Shown: positions 50,891 to 59,660 of the stretch, piece after piece
Position numbering within the stretch: the first letter of the stretch is position 1
Layout of the letters: every line of letters begins with the position of its first letter
From: DYJB01 sp963777165
GTDB lineage: Bacteria > Chloroflexota > Anaerolineae > Anaerolineales > E44-bin32
Reading direction: 5' to 3'
DNA length: 64,000 nt
Assembly: GCA_963777165.1 (NCBI GenBank)
Contig: CAVZPO010000027.1
Span: 124,001-188,000 of the forward strand
Notes under the pieces: generated by a model
Database searches by the model: none
What the model was told of the DNA's origin: nothing
What the model saw: the letters and a program-made list of their open reading frames with translations, nothing else
Translations under genes and position numbers: made by a program

Positions 50891-52735
50891 ATGGCAACTG
50901 CGACCGCAACCCCTGAGGTCTTTACCCGCAAAGCCTCCGGCCTTGTGCGGGTCATGTCTCCATACTCTGCCTTCGTCTACAACATCCTGACTATGGGCCT
51001 GATCTTCCCCTGGACCTACCTGTGGGCGCCCGGCGCGCTCCCGGGCGGCCGGCTGGTCTGGGGCATCCTGCTGGCCATGCTGATCGAGATCCCGATCGCG
51101 TTCGCCTACGTTTGGCTCTCGACGGCCCTGCCCCGCTCCGGCGGTGACTACGTGTTCGAGAGCCGCGTCTTCGGCGGCGGCACGGCCTTCACCGTGGTGA
51201 TGTCCGGCTACGTGATCTGGATCCTGCAATGGGTAGCCCTGTCCGGCTGGCTGCTCTCCTACCTGGGCTTCGCCCCGCTGTTCCTGGGGCTGGGGGCGAC
51301 GTTGCAGAGCCCCGGCCTCTCCAACCTCGGCGTGTGGTTCACCCAGTCGACCGGGATCATCATCACCAGCATCGTCAATGCCCTGGTCGCCCTGGTGATC
51401 CTGTGCTCCGGCTTCAAGAACTACGTCCGTCTGCAGTGGGTGATGTGGTATGTCGTACTGATCGCCTTTGGCGTGATGTTCGCCGTGCTGTTCTTCACCC
51501 CGCCGGCGCAGTTCGTCGAACGGCTGAACGCCTTCGCCGTCGCGTCCGGTGGCGGCGCCAATTTCTACCAGACGGCGGTCGACGCCGTCGCTGCCGCCGG
51601 GATCGACCTTAACCCGCCGCCCTCCTTACTCGCCACGCTCCTCGTGGCCCCCATCGCCTGGACCTCACTCCAGTGGGCCACCTACTCGGCCCAGCAGAAC
51701 GGTGAGATCAAGGATGCCCGCTCGTTCAAGAACCAGTCGATCATCATCGTCGGTTCGCTGATCGTCACCGGCATCCTTCTGGCCCTGATCGCCGCCGGGC
51801 TCGAGCGCCTGGCCGGGCCGCAGTTCTTGTATGTTGCCGGCGCCGGGTACTGGTCGCTGATTCCCGAGGCGACGGTGGGCGGCTTCTACCTGTGGCCGAA
51901 CATCATCGCCGTGGCGGTCACCGCCAGCCCGATCGTCGTCCTGCTCATCGGTCTGGGCTACATCCTCAACTCGCACCAGATCGTGCACAACTGCTATATC
52001 GGCATGACCCGCGTCATGGTGGCGATGAGCCTCGACCGCCTGCTGCCCGAGTGGGTCAGCAAGGTCAACGAGCGCTACCACACGCCGGTCAACGCCCACG
52101 TGGCCTACTTCCTGGCCAGCATCCCGGTCATCCTGGCTTACAACCTGGTGCATGGATGGGTCGGGCTGACCCTGGGCGTGACCTTCGCCTGCGGCTATGT
52201 GTTCGTCATCACCTGCCTGGCCGGCGCCCTGCTGCCCTACCGGGCCAAGGACGTCTACGAAGCTTCGCCCGGATCCAAGTACACGGTCAATGGTCTGGTC
52301 GCCCTGCTCTTCACCCTGCTCGGCGTGGTGGCCTTCATCTGGACCGCGTGGGTGCTCGCTCCGCAGGCCTTCGCCAGCGCCGTCCTGATCTGGGTCGTAC
52401 GCCTGGGTGCGATCGCCGCAGTCGTCGTCTTCCTGTACCCGATGCGCGACCACCTGGCTGCCTGGATGCGCGGGGATAAGGCACCGTGGCTCTCGGCGCT
52501 GGGCATGATCGGCGGCGGCTTCGGCATGGCCATGGTCGTCGCCTTCCTTCTCGCCCCGGCCCTGGGCGTGCTCGGCAACTGGAACTTCGCCGACTTCCCG
52601 AAGGGCTTGTGGGCGCAGATCATCGCCTTCGGGATCATCGTCCTGTCGCTCGTCTGGTACCTGATCGTCAAGAACCAGCAGAAGACGCGCGGCATCAACG
52701 TCGACTTTGCCTTCAAGGAGATCCCGCCCGAGTAA
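50891..52735 (+). CDS. APC-superfamily permease (module 2)
   Basis: A 614-residue transporter with about 12-13 hydrophobic helices. S-P-Y-S-A-F-V-Y-N-I near 22-31 is the first helix break and L-P-R-S-G-G-D-Y-V-F-E-S-R near 81-93 the helix-3 motif of APC permeases. It is only distantly similar to the module 1 permease, so the two probably bring in different substrates. The ATG at 50891 has GAGGAG upstream. It follows the metallophosphoesterase by 96 bases. Confidence 0.85.
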   Translation: MATATATPEVFTRKASGLVRVMSPYSAFVYNILTMGLIFPWTYLWAPGALPGGRLVWGILLAMLIEIPIAFAYVWLSTALPRSGGDYVFESRVFGGGTAFTVVMSGYVIWILQWVALSGWLLSYLGFAPLFLGLGATLQSPGLSNLGVWFTQSTGIIITSIVNALVALVILCSGFKNYVRLQWVMWYVVLIAFGVMFAVLFFTPPAQFVERLNAFAVASGGGANFYQTAVDAVAAAGIDLNPPPSLLATLLVAPIAWTSLQWATYSAQQNGEIKDARSFKNQSIIIVGSLIVTGILLALIAAGLERLAGPQFLYVAGAGYWSLIPEATVGGFYLWPNIIAVAVTASPIVVLLIGLGYILNSHQIVHNCYIGMTRVMVAMSLDRLLPEWVSKVNERYHTPVNAHVAYFLASIPVILAYNLVHGWVGLTLGVTFACGYVFVITCLAGALLPYRAKDVYEASPGSKYTVNGLVALLFTLLGVVAFIWTAWVLAPQAFASAVLIWVVRLGAIAAVVVFLYPMRDHLAAWMRGDKAPWLSALGMIGGGFGMAMVVAFLLAPALGVLGNWNFADFPKGLWAQIIAFGIIVLSLVWYLIVKNQQKTRGINVDFAFKEIPPE

Positions 52736-52756
52736 GCTGCTCACGCTCACGCATTA

Positions 52757-52784
52757 CCGGAGGGCCGGCTCGCCGGCCCTCCGG
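52757..52784 (+). terminator. Strong hairpin after the module 2 permease
   Basis: 13-base perfect arms (52757-52769 with 52772-52784) with a 2-base centre. It lies between permease and dehydrogenase genes and may reduce read-through. Confidence 0.65.
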
Positions 52785-52879
52785 CCTCTGCGAGGCCCCG
52801 CCGCCTTCGCCAGCGACGAGGTGCCGCAGGGGTGTTCCCAGATGCGTCCGCCACAAACTTCTTCCGTTTGGAGGTCGGC

Positions 52880-55306
52880 ATGAAGGATCAAGCCAGGGTC
52901 GTCGTGATCGGCGGCGGCATCATGGGCGTCAGTGTTGCGTATCATCTGGCCAAGCTGGGGTGGAAGGACGTGATGCTGCTGGAGAAGGGCGAGATCGCCA
53001 GCGGCGAGTCGGGCTGGGCCGCCGGGTTGGTCACTCAGTTCCACACCTCGCCCACGTTGATGCAGATCCGCAAGTACAGCATCGATCTCTTCAGCGAACT
53101 CGGACTGATCCAGCACGTCGGAAGTCTGCGGCTGGCCTCGAGCGAGGCGCAGCTGAAGGAACTGCAGCGCAACATCAGCCAGGCCAAGGCCATCGGCCTC
53201 GAATGCGAGGTCATCTCCCCCGACGAGACTCTCAAGCTGTTCCCGTCACTGTCCAAGGACAGCCTGTACGGTGCCATCTACCTGCCGCGCGACGGCCACC
53301 TCGATCCGTACCTGACAACCACCGACCTCGCCCGCCGTGTGCGCGAGATGGGCGTGTCGGTCCATACCGACACGCGCGTCACCGGCTTCGAAATTTCCCC
53401 GCAGGGCGAGATCCGCAAGGTGCGCACGACCCAGGGCGACGTTCGAACCGAGATTGTGGTGAATGCTGCCGGGCTGTGGGGACCGCAGGTGGCGGCGATG
53501 GCCGGCCTGCACATTCCCACCACGCCGGTCGATCACCAGCACATTGCCCTCAAGGCCGTCCCGGGCAAGGAGCTCCCGCATCAGACACCGTGCGTGCGCG
53601 ATCCCGACAACCTGGTGTATCTGCGCGAGGAGTCGGGCGGCATCGTCGTCGGCGGTTACGAGCTCAACCCGGTCGCGCGCTGGGTCGACGGCGTGCCCTG
53701 GGAGCACGGCGGCAAGGCGCTGCCGGGCGACTACGATCAGTTCGAGCCTCTGCTCGAGGGCACCATCCGGCGCCTCCCGTTCCTTGATCAGGCCGAGATC
53801 GTCACCATCGTGCGGCACCCCGGGGCCTACACGCCCGACAGCCGGCCTCTGCTAGGGCCGCTGCCCGGCGTGCGCGGTTTCTGGTGCGCGGCGGGACTGT
53901 CCCTCAACGGATACGGCGGCGCGGGCGGCATGGGAAAGGTTCTGGCCGAGTGGATCGTCGAGGGCGAACCGTCGCTGGATGTCTTCGGCTTCCACGCCTG
54001 GCGCTTCGGCCGCTACTACTCCGACCCATCCTATGCCGCCGAGCGCACGCGCGAGGGCGTCAAGTACTACTACCTGCTCCGGTATCCGAATGACGAGAAT
54101 GAGTGGGCACGACCACACCGGTTAAGTCCGGTCCACAACCGGCTGCAGGAACTCGGGGCGGTCTTCGGCGAGAAGAATGGCTGGGAGCGGGTGAACTACT
54201 TCCAGCCCGGCAAGCCGACGCGGCGCATGGGCGCCGAGCAGCGCGAGTGGGGCTGGACGCGGCCGCCGTACTTCGAGCGCGCCCGACAGGAGCACACAGC
54301 CTGCCGCGAGCGCGTGGCGATCTTCGACATGTCGTCGTTCGGCAAGATCGACCTGCGCGGACCCGGCGCCCTGCCCCTGCTGCAGCGCCTGGCCGACAGC
54401 CAGATGGATGTTCCGGTCGGACGGGCGGTCTACACTCAGTTCCTCAACACCAAGGGCAATGTCGAGGCCGACGTGACCATCACCCGCCTGGCGGCGGATC
54501 ACTTCCGCCTGGTCACCGGCTCCAACTTCATCGGCAACGACCTGGGGTTCGTGCGCATGGGCGTCCGCCCCGACGATCCGCCGGTGGAGATCCGCGACGT
54601 CACCGAGGAGTTGGCGACGATCGGTTTGTGGGGCCCGAAGGCGCGCGCCGTGCTGCAGGCGGTCACCAAGAGCGACGTCTCCAATCAGGCAATTCCCTAC
54701 ATGAGCTCGGCCGCGATTGACATCCTGGGCGTTCCGGTGCTTGCCCAGCGCGTTACCTACGTCGGCGAGCTCGGCTGGGAGTTCTATGTGCCCATCGAGC
54801 GCGCCTTGCACGTCTGGGACGCGCTCTACGCCGCCGGCGAGAAGCACGGTATCGAGCCGGGAGGCTACAAAGTCCTGGACTCGCTTCGCCTCGAGAAGGG
54901 GTATCGCTACTACAGCATGGACGTGACCATGACCGAGAACCCCTACAGCGCCGGGCTGGGATTTTGCGTGCGGATGAACAAGGGTGAGTTCGTCGGGCGC
55001 ACTGCCCTGGCGAAGATCAAGGAACAGGGGATCACGCAGAGACTGTGCACCTTGCTCATCGGTGGCGAGGACTACTTGACGATCTACGGCGGCGAGGCAG
55101 TCCTGCTTGGATCCGAGGTTCTAGGCCGGTTGCGCAGCGCCGGTTATGGCTTCACGGTCAAGCGCAACATTGCCTATGCCTACCTGCCTGTGGCACAGGC
55201 CAAGGCCGGCACGAAGCTCGAGGTGGAGGTCTTTGGGAAGCGCCTCGCGGCGGAGGTGGCCGACGACGTGCAGTACGATCCGAAGGGCGATCGCCTGCGG
55301 GTATAG
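52880..55306 (+). CDS. Dimethylglycine/sarcosine dehydrogenase-like flavoprotein with GcvT domain (module 2)
   Basis: An 808-residue paralogue of 41496-43928. FAD motif V-V-V-I-G-G-G-I-M-G-V-S-V-A-Y-H near 7-22 is conserved, but the segment after the first helix reads S-G-E-S-G-W-A-A-G near 42-50, without the tryptophan-histidine pair of copy 1 (W-H-S-A-G), so FAD may be non-covalent. The GcvT part has F-D-M-S-S-F-G-K-I-D-L near 487 and T-Y-V-G-E-L-G-W-E-F-Y-V near 632. The ATG has GGAGGTC upstream. Substrate probably differs from module 1. Confidence 0.87.
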   Translation: MKDQARVVVIGGGIMGVSVAYHLAKLGWKDVMLLEKGEIASGESGWAAGLVTQFHTSPTLMQIRKYSIDLFSELGLIQHVGSLRLASSEAQLKELQRNISQAKAIGLECEVISPDETLKLFPSLSKDSLYGAIYLPRDGHLDPYLTTTDLARRVREMGVSVHTDTRVTGFEISPQGEIRKVRTTQGDVRTEIVVNAAGLWGPQVAAMAGLHIPTTPVDHQHIALKAVPGKELPHQTPCVRDPDNLVYLREESGGIVVGGYELNPVARWVDGVPWEHGGKALPGDYDQFEPLLEGTIRRLPFLDQAEIVTIVRHPGAYTPDSRPLLGPLPGVRGFWCAAGLSLNGYGGAGGMGKVLAEWIVEGEPSLDVFGFHAWRFGRYYSDPSYAAERTREGVKYYYLLRYPNDENEWARPHRLSPVHNRLQELGAVFGEKNGWERVNYFQPGKPTRRMGAEQREWGWTRPPYFERARQEHTACRERVAIFDMSSFGKIDLRGPGALPLLQRLADSQMDVPVGRAVYTQFLNTKGNVEADVTITRLAADHFRLVTGSNFIGNDLGFVRMGVRPDDPPVEIRDVTEELATIGLWGPKARAVLQAVTKSDVSNQAIPYMSSAAIDILGVPVLAQRVTYVGELGWEFYVPIERALHVWDALYAAGEKHGIEPGGYKVLDSLRLEKGYRYYSMDVTMTENPYSAGLGFCVRMNKGEFVGRTALAKIKEQGITQRLCTLLIGGEDYLTIYGGEAVLLGSEVLGRLRSAGYGFTVKRNIAYAYLPVAQAKAGTKLEVEVFGKRLAAEVADDVQYDPKGDRLRV

Positions 55307-55335
55307 GCGGGCTTGCCAGTCGCGGCTTCGCATGG

Positions 55336-55359
55336 AGGGGCGACCCATGGGTCGCCCCT
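55336..55359. repeat. AGGGGCG/CGCCCCT palindrome
   Basis: A perfect 24-base palindrome with 12-base arms, directly after the module 2 dehydrogenase gene. Third locus of the family. Confidence 0.75.
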
Positions 55360-55396
55360 ACCGGTCCGGCAGTCACCCCACGTTCAGGAGTTTGGT

Positions 55397-56305
55397 ATGA
55401 CCATCTCGATCGACGAGGTCATCGCCCGCATCCCGGCCTGGGAGGGCCGGGCCGTCTCGGCCCAGCCGCTGTCGGGCGGGCTGACGAACACCAACTTCCG
55501 CGTGGAGGTCGACGGCACGCCGTACTTCGTCCGCATCCCGGGCGCCAGCACCGAGCTTCTGGCCGTCGATCGTAAGAACGAATACCACAACACACGGGCG
55601 TCGGCCGAGGCAGGCGTCGGGCCCCAGGTGGTTCATTACCTGCCGGACCAGGATGTGATGGTCCTTGAGTTCATCCCGGGCAGGACGATGTCGAACGAGA
55701 GCCTGCAGGCGCCCGGGATGCCGTCGCGCATCGCCCGTTCTCTCCTCCGCCTGCATGCCGGCCCGCGCTTTCTGAAAGACTTCAACATGTTTCGCCTGAT
55801 CGAGTTCTACCTGCAAATGGTGCGCGAGCATGAGGTGCGTATCCCGACAACCTATTTCGAACGCCTGCCCACGGTGGCGCGCATCGAGCAAGCCGTCTGC
55901 GCCTACGCGCTGCCGACCGTCCCCTGCAACAATGACCTGCTGGCCGAGAACTACATCGACGATGGGACGATGCTGCGGCTGATCGACTTCGAGTACAGCG
56001 GCAACAACGACCCGTGCTTCGAGCTCGGCAACACATGCCAGGAGCTCCAGTACGACGAGCCGCGCTACGCCGAGCTGTGCCGGGCTTACTTCGGGCAGCC
56101 GGCCCGCCACCTGCTGGCGCGCATGCGCCTGTACGCTCTGATGTCCGATGTCGGCTGGACGTTATGGGGCGCCATTCAGGCCAAGGTCTCGAAGCTGGAC
56201 TACGATTTCTGGGGCTATGCCAGCGGGCGGTGGGAGCGGGCGGAGGGTATCCTGGCGTCGGCGGATTTCTCCCGCTGGTTGGAGGACGCGGCTCGTCCCG
56301 ATTGA
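55397..56305 (+). CDS. Choline-kinase-like phosphotransferase (module 2)
   Basis: A 302-residue APH/choline-kinase-fold protein. N-lobe L-S-G-G-L-T-N-T-N-F-R near 26-36; catalytic loop P-C-N-N-D-L-L-A-E-N-Y near 175-185, where asparagine replaces the usual histidine before the aspartate; metal site L-I-D-F-E-Y-S-G near 193-200. ATG with CAGGAG upstream. It ends the right arm, giving both modules the same three parts. It is diverged from the module 1 kinase. Confidence 0.82.
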   Translation: MTISIDEVIARIPAWEGRAVSAQPLSGGLTNTNFRVEVDGTPYFVRIPGASTELLAVDRKNEYHNTRASAEAGVGPQVVHYLPDQDVMVLEFIPGRTMSNESLQAPGMPSRIARSLLRLHAGPRFLKDFNMFRLIEFYLQMVREHEVRIPTTYFERLPTVARIEQAVCAYALPTVPCNNDLLAENYIDDGTMLRLIDFEYSGNNDPCFELGNTCQELQYDEPRYAELCRAYFGQPARHLLARMRLYALMSDVGWTLWGAIQAKVSKLDYDFWGYASGRWERAEGILASADFSRWLEDAARPD

Positions 56306-56328
56306 GCGGCGTTTCGGACGCAGACAAC

Positions 56329-56355
56329 ACCGCCCGGCCAGATCCGCCGGGCGGT
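56329..56355. terminator. Bidirectional terminator between island and corrinoid operon
   Basis: ACCGCCCGGC/GCCGGGCGGT 10-base perfect stem with a 7-base loop, followed by CTTCCTT on the plus strand; convergent genes on both sides. Confidence 0.8.
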
Positions 56356-56373
56356 CTTCCTTCCCGAGCGCGG

Positions 56374-57288
56374 CTAGCCCGCCGCTTCGCCTCGTCGTCG
56401 TTCCCGCCGCGAAGCGCGCTCGGCCTCCGCGCCGCCCTCGGCCCTGGCCGCCTCGCGCGCCGCCTTCAGCCAGCGCATGCAGTTCTCGTCATGACCCATC
56501 ATCACGTTGGCCGCCAGGACCAGCTTGCGGATGCTCTCCTCCAGCGGGTTGGTGATGGCACTGGTCAGCCCGCTGGCAATCGCCATGGTCAAAAAGGCGC
56601 CATTAAGCGTCACCCGATCCGGCAGCCCGAAGGACACGTTCGAGGCGCCGCAGACCGTGTTGACTCCCAGTTCGTCGCGCAAGCGACGCAGCAGCCGAAA
56701 GGCCGCCGCGCCGGCCGTGCCCACCGCACCCACGGGCAGAACCAGCGGATCGATCAACACGTCCTGACGCGGGATGCCGGCCCTCTCGGCCCGTTCGACG
56801 ATCCGACGCGCCACCTCGAAGCGCACGTCCGGGTCCTGTGAGATCCCGGTCTCATCGTTCGACACACCAATGATCGCCGCTCCGTAGCGCTTCGCCAGCG
56901 GCAGGACCGCCTCCAGGCGTTCTTCCTCCCCTGTCACCGAGTTGATCAGCGCCTTGCCCTTCACCGCCGCCAGCCCGGACTCGAGCGCCTTGATAATCGA
57001 CGAGTCGATGCTGATCGGCACGTCGGTCGCCGCCTGCACGATGCGGATGGCCTCCGCCAGAATGGCCGGCTCGTCCGCCATCGGGATGCCGGCGTTCACA
57101 TCGAGCACCTGCGCCCCGGCCTGCACCTGGGCCAGGGCATCGGCCAGCACGCGGTCGAAGTTACCGGCGGCCATTTCGACCGCCAGCTTCGAGCGGCCCG
57201 TGGGATTGATCCGTTCGCCGATGATCACGAAGGGATGGTCGGGGCCAATGAGCACTTCCTTGGTGGGTGAGCGCAGGCTGGTATCCAT
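56374..57288 (-). CDS. Methyltetrahydrofolate:corrinoid methyltransferase (MtgA/AcsE-like)
   Basis: A 304-residue pterin-binding TIM barrel that moves methyl groups between the corrinoid protein and tetrahydrofolate. I-I-G-E-R-I-N-P-T-G near 22-31, D-V-N-A-G-I-P near 63-69, I-S-I-D-S-S near 92-97, G-V-S-N-D-E-T-G-I near 138-146 and C-G-A-S-N-V-S-F-G-L-P near 201-211 are all family positions. The C-terminus has an extra charged Ala/Arg-rich tail of about 30 residues. It overlaps the MetF-like gene by one base and is the last gene of the operon. Confidence 0.9.
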   Translation of the reverse strand: MDTSLRSPTKEVLIGPDHPFVIIGERINPTGRSKLAVEMAAGNFDRVLADALAQVQAGAQVLDVNAGIPMADEPAILAEAIRIVQAATDVPISIDSSIIKALESGLAAVKGKALINSVTGEEERLEAVLPLAKRYGAAIIGVSNDETGISQDPDVRFEVARRIVERAERAGIPRQDVLIDPLVLPVGAVGTAGAAAFRLLRRLRDELGVNTVCGASNVSFGLPDRVTLNGAFLTMAIASGLTSAITNPLEESIRKLVLAANVMMGHDENCMRWLKAAREAARAEGGAEAERASRRERRRGEAAG

Positions 57289-58256
57289 CAGATGGCAATC
57301 TCCTTGGGTCCTTGCGGGCTGAACTTGCCGGCCGAAGGCACGCCCCTGGGCAGCAAGCCGGCGGCTTCGATGATCTCTGCCACCAGCTCTTCCTGACGAT
57401 AGGCCATCACGTGCACGCCGCACACGCCGGGCACGTCACGGACCTGACGAATGATCTCCACGCACAGTTCGCGTCCCTCTCGGCGCTGGCGGTCGGCGGG
57501 GACGCCGGCCAAACGCCGCAGGATCTCGTCGGGGATGTGAACGCCGGGGACGTGCGTCCGCATCCACTCCGCGGCCTTGGCCGAGCGCAGCGGCCCTACG
57601 CCCACCAGGACGCCGACCTTTCCATGCAATCCCAGGTCTTCGACCTGGGCCATGAATGCTCGCAGGCGCGGCAGATCGAAGCAGTACTGAGTTTGGATGA
57701 ACTGCGCCCCGGCGCTCACCTTCTTGGCCAGCTGGACGGCGCGCACGTCATACGGGGGGGAAAACGGGTTGGCGGCCGCCCCCAGGAAGAACTCCGGCCG
57801 GGAATCGAGTCTGCGCCCGCTCAGGAAGCGGCCCTGGTCACGCAGCATGCGGGCCGTGCGCAGCAGCGAGGTCGCGTCCAGGTCGAAGACCGGCTTGGCC
57901 TCCGGCTGATCGCCGGCCTGGACACCGTCCCCGGTCAGGCACAGCACGTTACGCACGCCCATCGCGGCCGCACCCAGCAGATCACCCTGGATGGCGATTC
58001 GGTTCCGGTCGCGGCAGGACACCTGGAGCACCGGCTCATACCCGGCTCGCGTGAGCAGGGCGCACACACCGACGCTCGACATGTGCACGTTGGCGCCGGA
58101 GGCATCGGTGGCGTTGATTGCATCGCACACCGTCGCAAGCACCAGGGCCCGGTCGTAGACCGCCATCGGATCGGCGCTGTCCGGCGGGTTGAGCTCGGCG
58201 GTCACCGCGAACCGACCCGAACGCAGGACGCGCTCCAGGCGCGACGGCTCGGTCAT
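57288..58256 (-). CDS. metF: Methylenetetrahydrofolate reductase-like protein
   Basis: About 322 residues, MTHFR family, converting 5,10-methylene-THF and methyl-THF. V-T-A-E-L-N-P-P near 16-23 (catalytic glutamate), V-L-Q-V-S-C-R-D-R-N near 75-84, N-V-L-C-L-T-G-D near 103-110 and A-Q-F-I-Q-T-Q-Y-C-F-D near 181-191 are present. The ATG at 58256 overlaps the MetV stop (ATGA); ATG at 58265 is in frame. With MetV it should form the anaerobe-type MetVF complex using ferredoxin-linked electrons, though no RnfC-like subunit is here. Confidence 0.88.
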   Translation of the reverse strand: MTEPSRLERVLRSGRFAVTAELNPPDSADPMAVYDRALVLATVCDAINATDASGANVHMSSVGVCALLTRAGYEPVLQVSCRDRNRIAIQGDLLGAAAMGVRNVLCLTGDGVQAGDQPEAKPVFDLDATSLLRTARMLRDQGRFLSGRRLDSRPEFFLGAAANPFSPPYDVRAVQLAKKVSAGAQFIQTQYCFDLPRLRAFMAQVEDLGLHGKVGVLVGVGPLRSAKAAEWMRTHVPGVHIPDEILRRLAGVPADRQRREGRELCVEIIRQVRDVPGVCGVHVMAYRQEELVAEIIEAAGLLPRGVPSAGKFSPQGPKEIAI

Positions 58257-58708
58257 GCGCCCCATCCCGGAGGCATCCGCGCACCCTCGCCGGTGGCCTC
58301 ATTGATCCAGGCTGAGGTGCCCTCCAACCGGCGGTCGACCGGCGGCTGCAGACGGAGGATCTCGTCCCCAAAGGCCGGCATCTGTTTTGAGCGCTCCCAG
58401 GCCTGGAGCCAGACGCAGGGCATCTCGGGCTTGACCTCGCAGTTCCCGTCGGGCCGCACGCCGCCACAGGGTCCGTTGCGCATCGTCTTGGGGCAGGTCA
58501 TCGGGCAGGTCATGCCGGTGCTGTGCAGGATGCACTGCCCACACATCCGGCAATCGAAGATCGGGCCCTTGGTGGCCATCTCGCCGACGATGAACAGGCG
58601 CTCGATAACACCGCCGCGGCGCAGCCAGCGACGGAACGGCTGCAGCGCAGCTTGCGCGCCGCGGTAGGAAAGCTCGAGGACTCTCGGGTGATTCTGGATC
58701 CAGGACAT
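58253..58708 (-). CDS. metV: MetV, methylene-THF reductase partner with iron-sulphur/zinc cysteines
   Basis: About 151 residues of the MetV (MTHFR C-terminal-like) family. The cysteine-rich block F-D-C-R-M-C-G-Q-C-I-L near 52-62, C-P-M-T-C-P-K near 69-75, N-G-P-C-G-G-V near 79-85, C-E-V near 91 and P-C-V-W near 98 is diagnostic. It partners MetF in acetogens and other anaerobes. Overlaps metF by four bases. GAGGGTC lies upstream of the ATG at 58708. Confidence 0.88.
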   Translation of the reverse strand: MSWIQNHPRVLELSYRGAQAALQPFRRWLRRGGVIERLFIVGEMATKGPIFDCRMCGQCILHSTGMTCPMTCPKTMRNGPCGGVRPDGNCEVKPEMPCVWLQAWERSKQMPAFGDEILRLQPPVDRRLEGTSAWINEATGEGARMPPGWGA

Positions 58709-58710
58709 GA

Positions 58711-58750
58711 CCCTCACCCCGACCCTCTCCCTTTCAGGGAGAGGGGGTGG
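58711..58750. repeat. CCCTCTCCCT/AGGGAGAGGG intergenic hairpin element
   Basis: A 10-base perfect stem with a TTC loop (58723-58745), preceded by CCCTCACCCCGA. This kind of element is common between genes in many bacteria. It separates the small protein gene from metV. Confidence 0.7.
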
Positions 58751-58752
58751 GC

Positions 58753-59055
58753 CTAGCCCTCCTTGCCGCCGCTGGTGGCGAGTTTCGAGAGACGCTCGGG
58801 CGTATACGTGCGTTCCAATTCGGCGGCTAGAATCTCGGCCGCCTGTTCAGGCGGCTCGTCGCGATCGGGCACCGGGCGCGACTTCCACTCCGCTAGATAG
58901 TCGTCGGTCCCGCTCATCCCGGAGTGCATCGCGGCCACGTCGATCGCCTGCTGGAATCGTTCGCTCAGCTGCCGTGCGGCGCGTTGCCGCCCCGCCCGCG
59001 TCTTCACCTGCGCCGGGATGTCGCGCCAGAACAGGATTTCACACGTGGTCGTCAT
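58753..59055 (-). CDS. Small protein of the 'virulence factor' family (PF13769-like)
   Basis: A 100-residue protein. W-R-D-I-P-A-Q-V near 10-17, L-P/S-E-R-F-Q-Q-A-I-D-V-A-A-M near 30-43 and G-T-D-D-Y-L-A-E-W near 49-57 match a small family named 'virulence factor', whose name has no meaning here. It is found with one-carbon genes. ATGA overlap with the DUF1638 gene. Probably a cytoplasmic accessory protein of the corrinoid system. Confidence 0.65.
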   Translation of the reverse strand: MTTTCEILFWRDIPAQVKTRAGRQRAARQLSERFQQAIDVAAMHSGMSGTDDYLAEWKSRPVPDRDEPPEQAAEILAAELERTYTPERLSKLATSGGKEG

Positions 59056-59660
59056 CGTCCCATCACCTCCACCAGCCTCGATTCCAACGCGCCGTATCCA
59101 ACCTGCTCCACCGTCAAGGGCAGCCCCAGCCGATCGGCCGCTGCCCGCGCGGCGGCGCGCAGTCCTGGCTCATCGCGTTGAGCCAGGTACACCACACGGG
59201 TGTAGTTGGCGAAGTAGTCCTGGGCCAACTCTGGATGGCGATCCAGACCCAGGCGCTTGATGACCAGAGGCTCGAACGAGCCCACCAGGTAGTCGGTCAG
59301 GAAGAACGTGCCGAGCGCTTCGGTCATCAACCGCTCAAACCTCCCGTTGGCAAACATCTCGTAGCAATGCGGGCCGGCGATGCGCTCGACGCCTTCAGCC
59401 GCAAGCAGTCGATCGAGTTCGCCGCCGGTTCCACAGTCGCCGTAGACGACGATCACCCGGGCGTAGCGCTCCCGAGCCTGTCGGATCCGCGCCTGCACTG
59501 CCGCCGGGATGCGGTCGGGGTGGTTATGCAGCAGTGAGGGCACGGCCAGGACGTCGGCGCGCCAGCCATGTTTCTGGCGCAAGGCCAGGACCTCGCGCGC
59601 CAGCGCGCCGCACGCGATCAGCGCAGTCCGCGCCTCGCTGTCAGGTGCGGGTGTTGTCAG
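59052..59660 (-). CDS. DUF1638 protein, probable CTG start
   Basis: About 202 residues of DUF1638, which is associated with corrinoid methyltransferase clusters. T-A-L-I-A-C-G-A-L near 12-20, L-H-N-H-P near 44-48, V-V-Y-G-D-C-G-T-G-G near 70-79, and G-P-H-C-Y-E-M-F near 95-102 show its cysteines and histidines, maybe metal ligands. The only ATG in frame (59726) would overlap the upstream gene by 70 bases; a CTG at 59660 gives a CTGA overlap with that gene's stop and has GGAGG nearby, so it is my choice. Confidence 0.75.
   Translation of the reverse strand: MTTPAPDSEARTALIACGALAREVLALRQKHGWRADVLAVPSLLHNHPDRIPAAVQARIRQARERYARVIVVYGDCGTGGELDRLLAAEGVERIAGPHCYEMFANGRFERLMTEALGTFFLTDYLVGSFEPLVIKRLGLDRHPELAQDYFANYTRVVYLAQRDEPGLRAAARAAADRLGLPLTVEQVGYGALESRLVEVMGR

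Noticed and set aside
58753..59055. Virulence function
   Set aside because: The family name is historical; the gene sits inside a one-carbon operon and nothing suggests pathogenicity.
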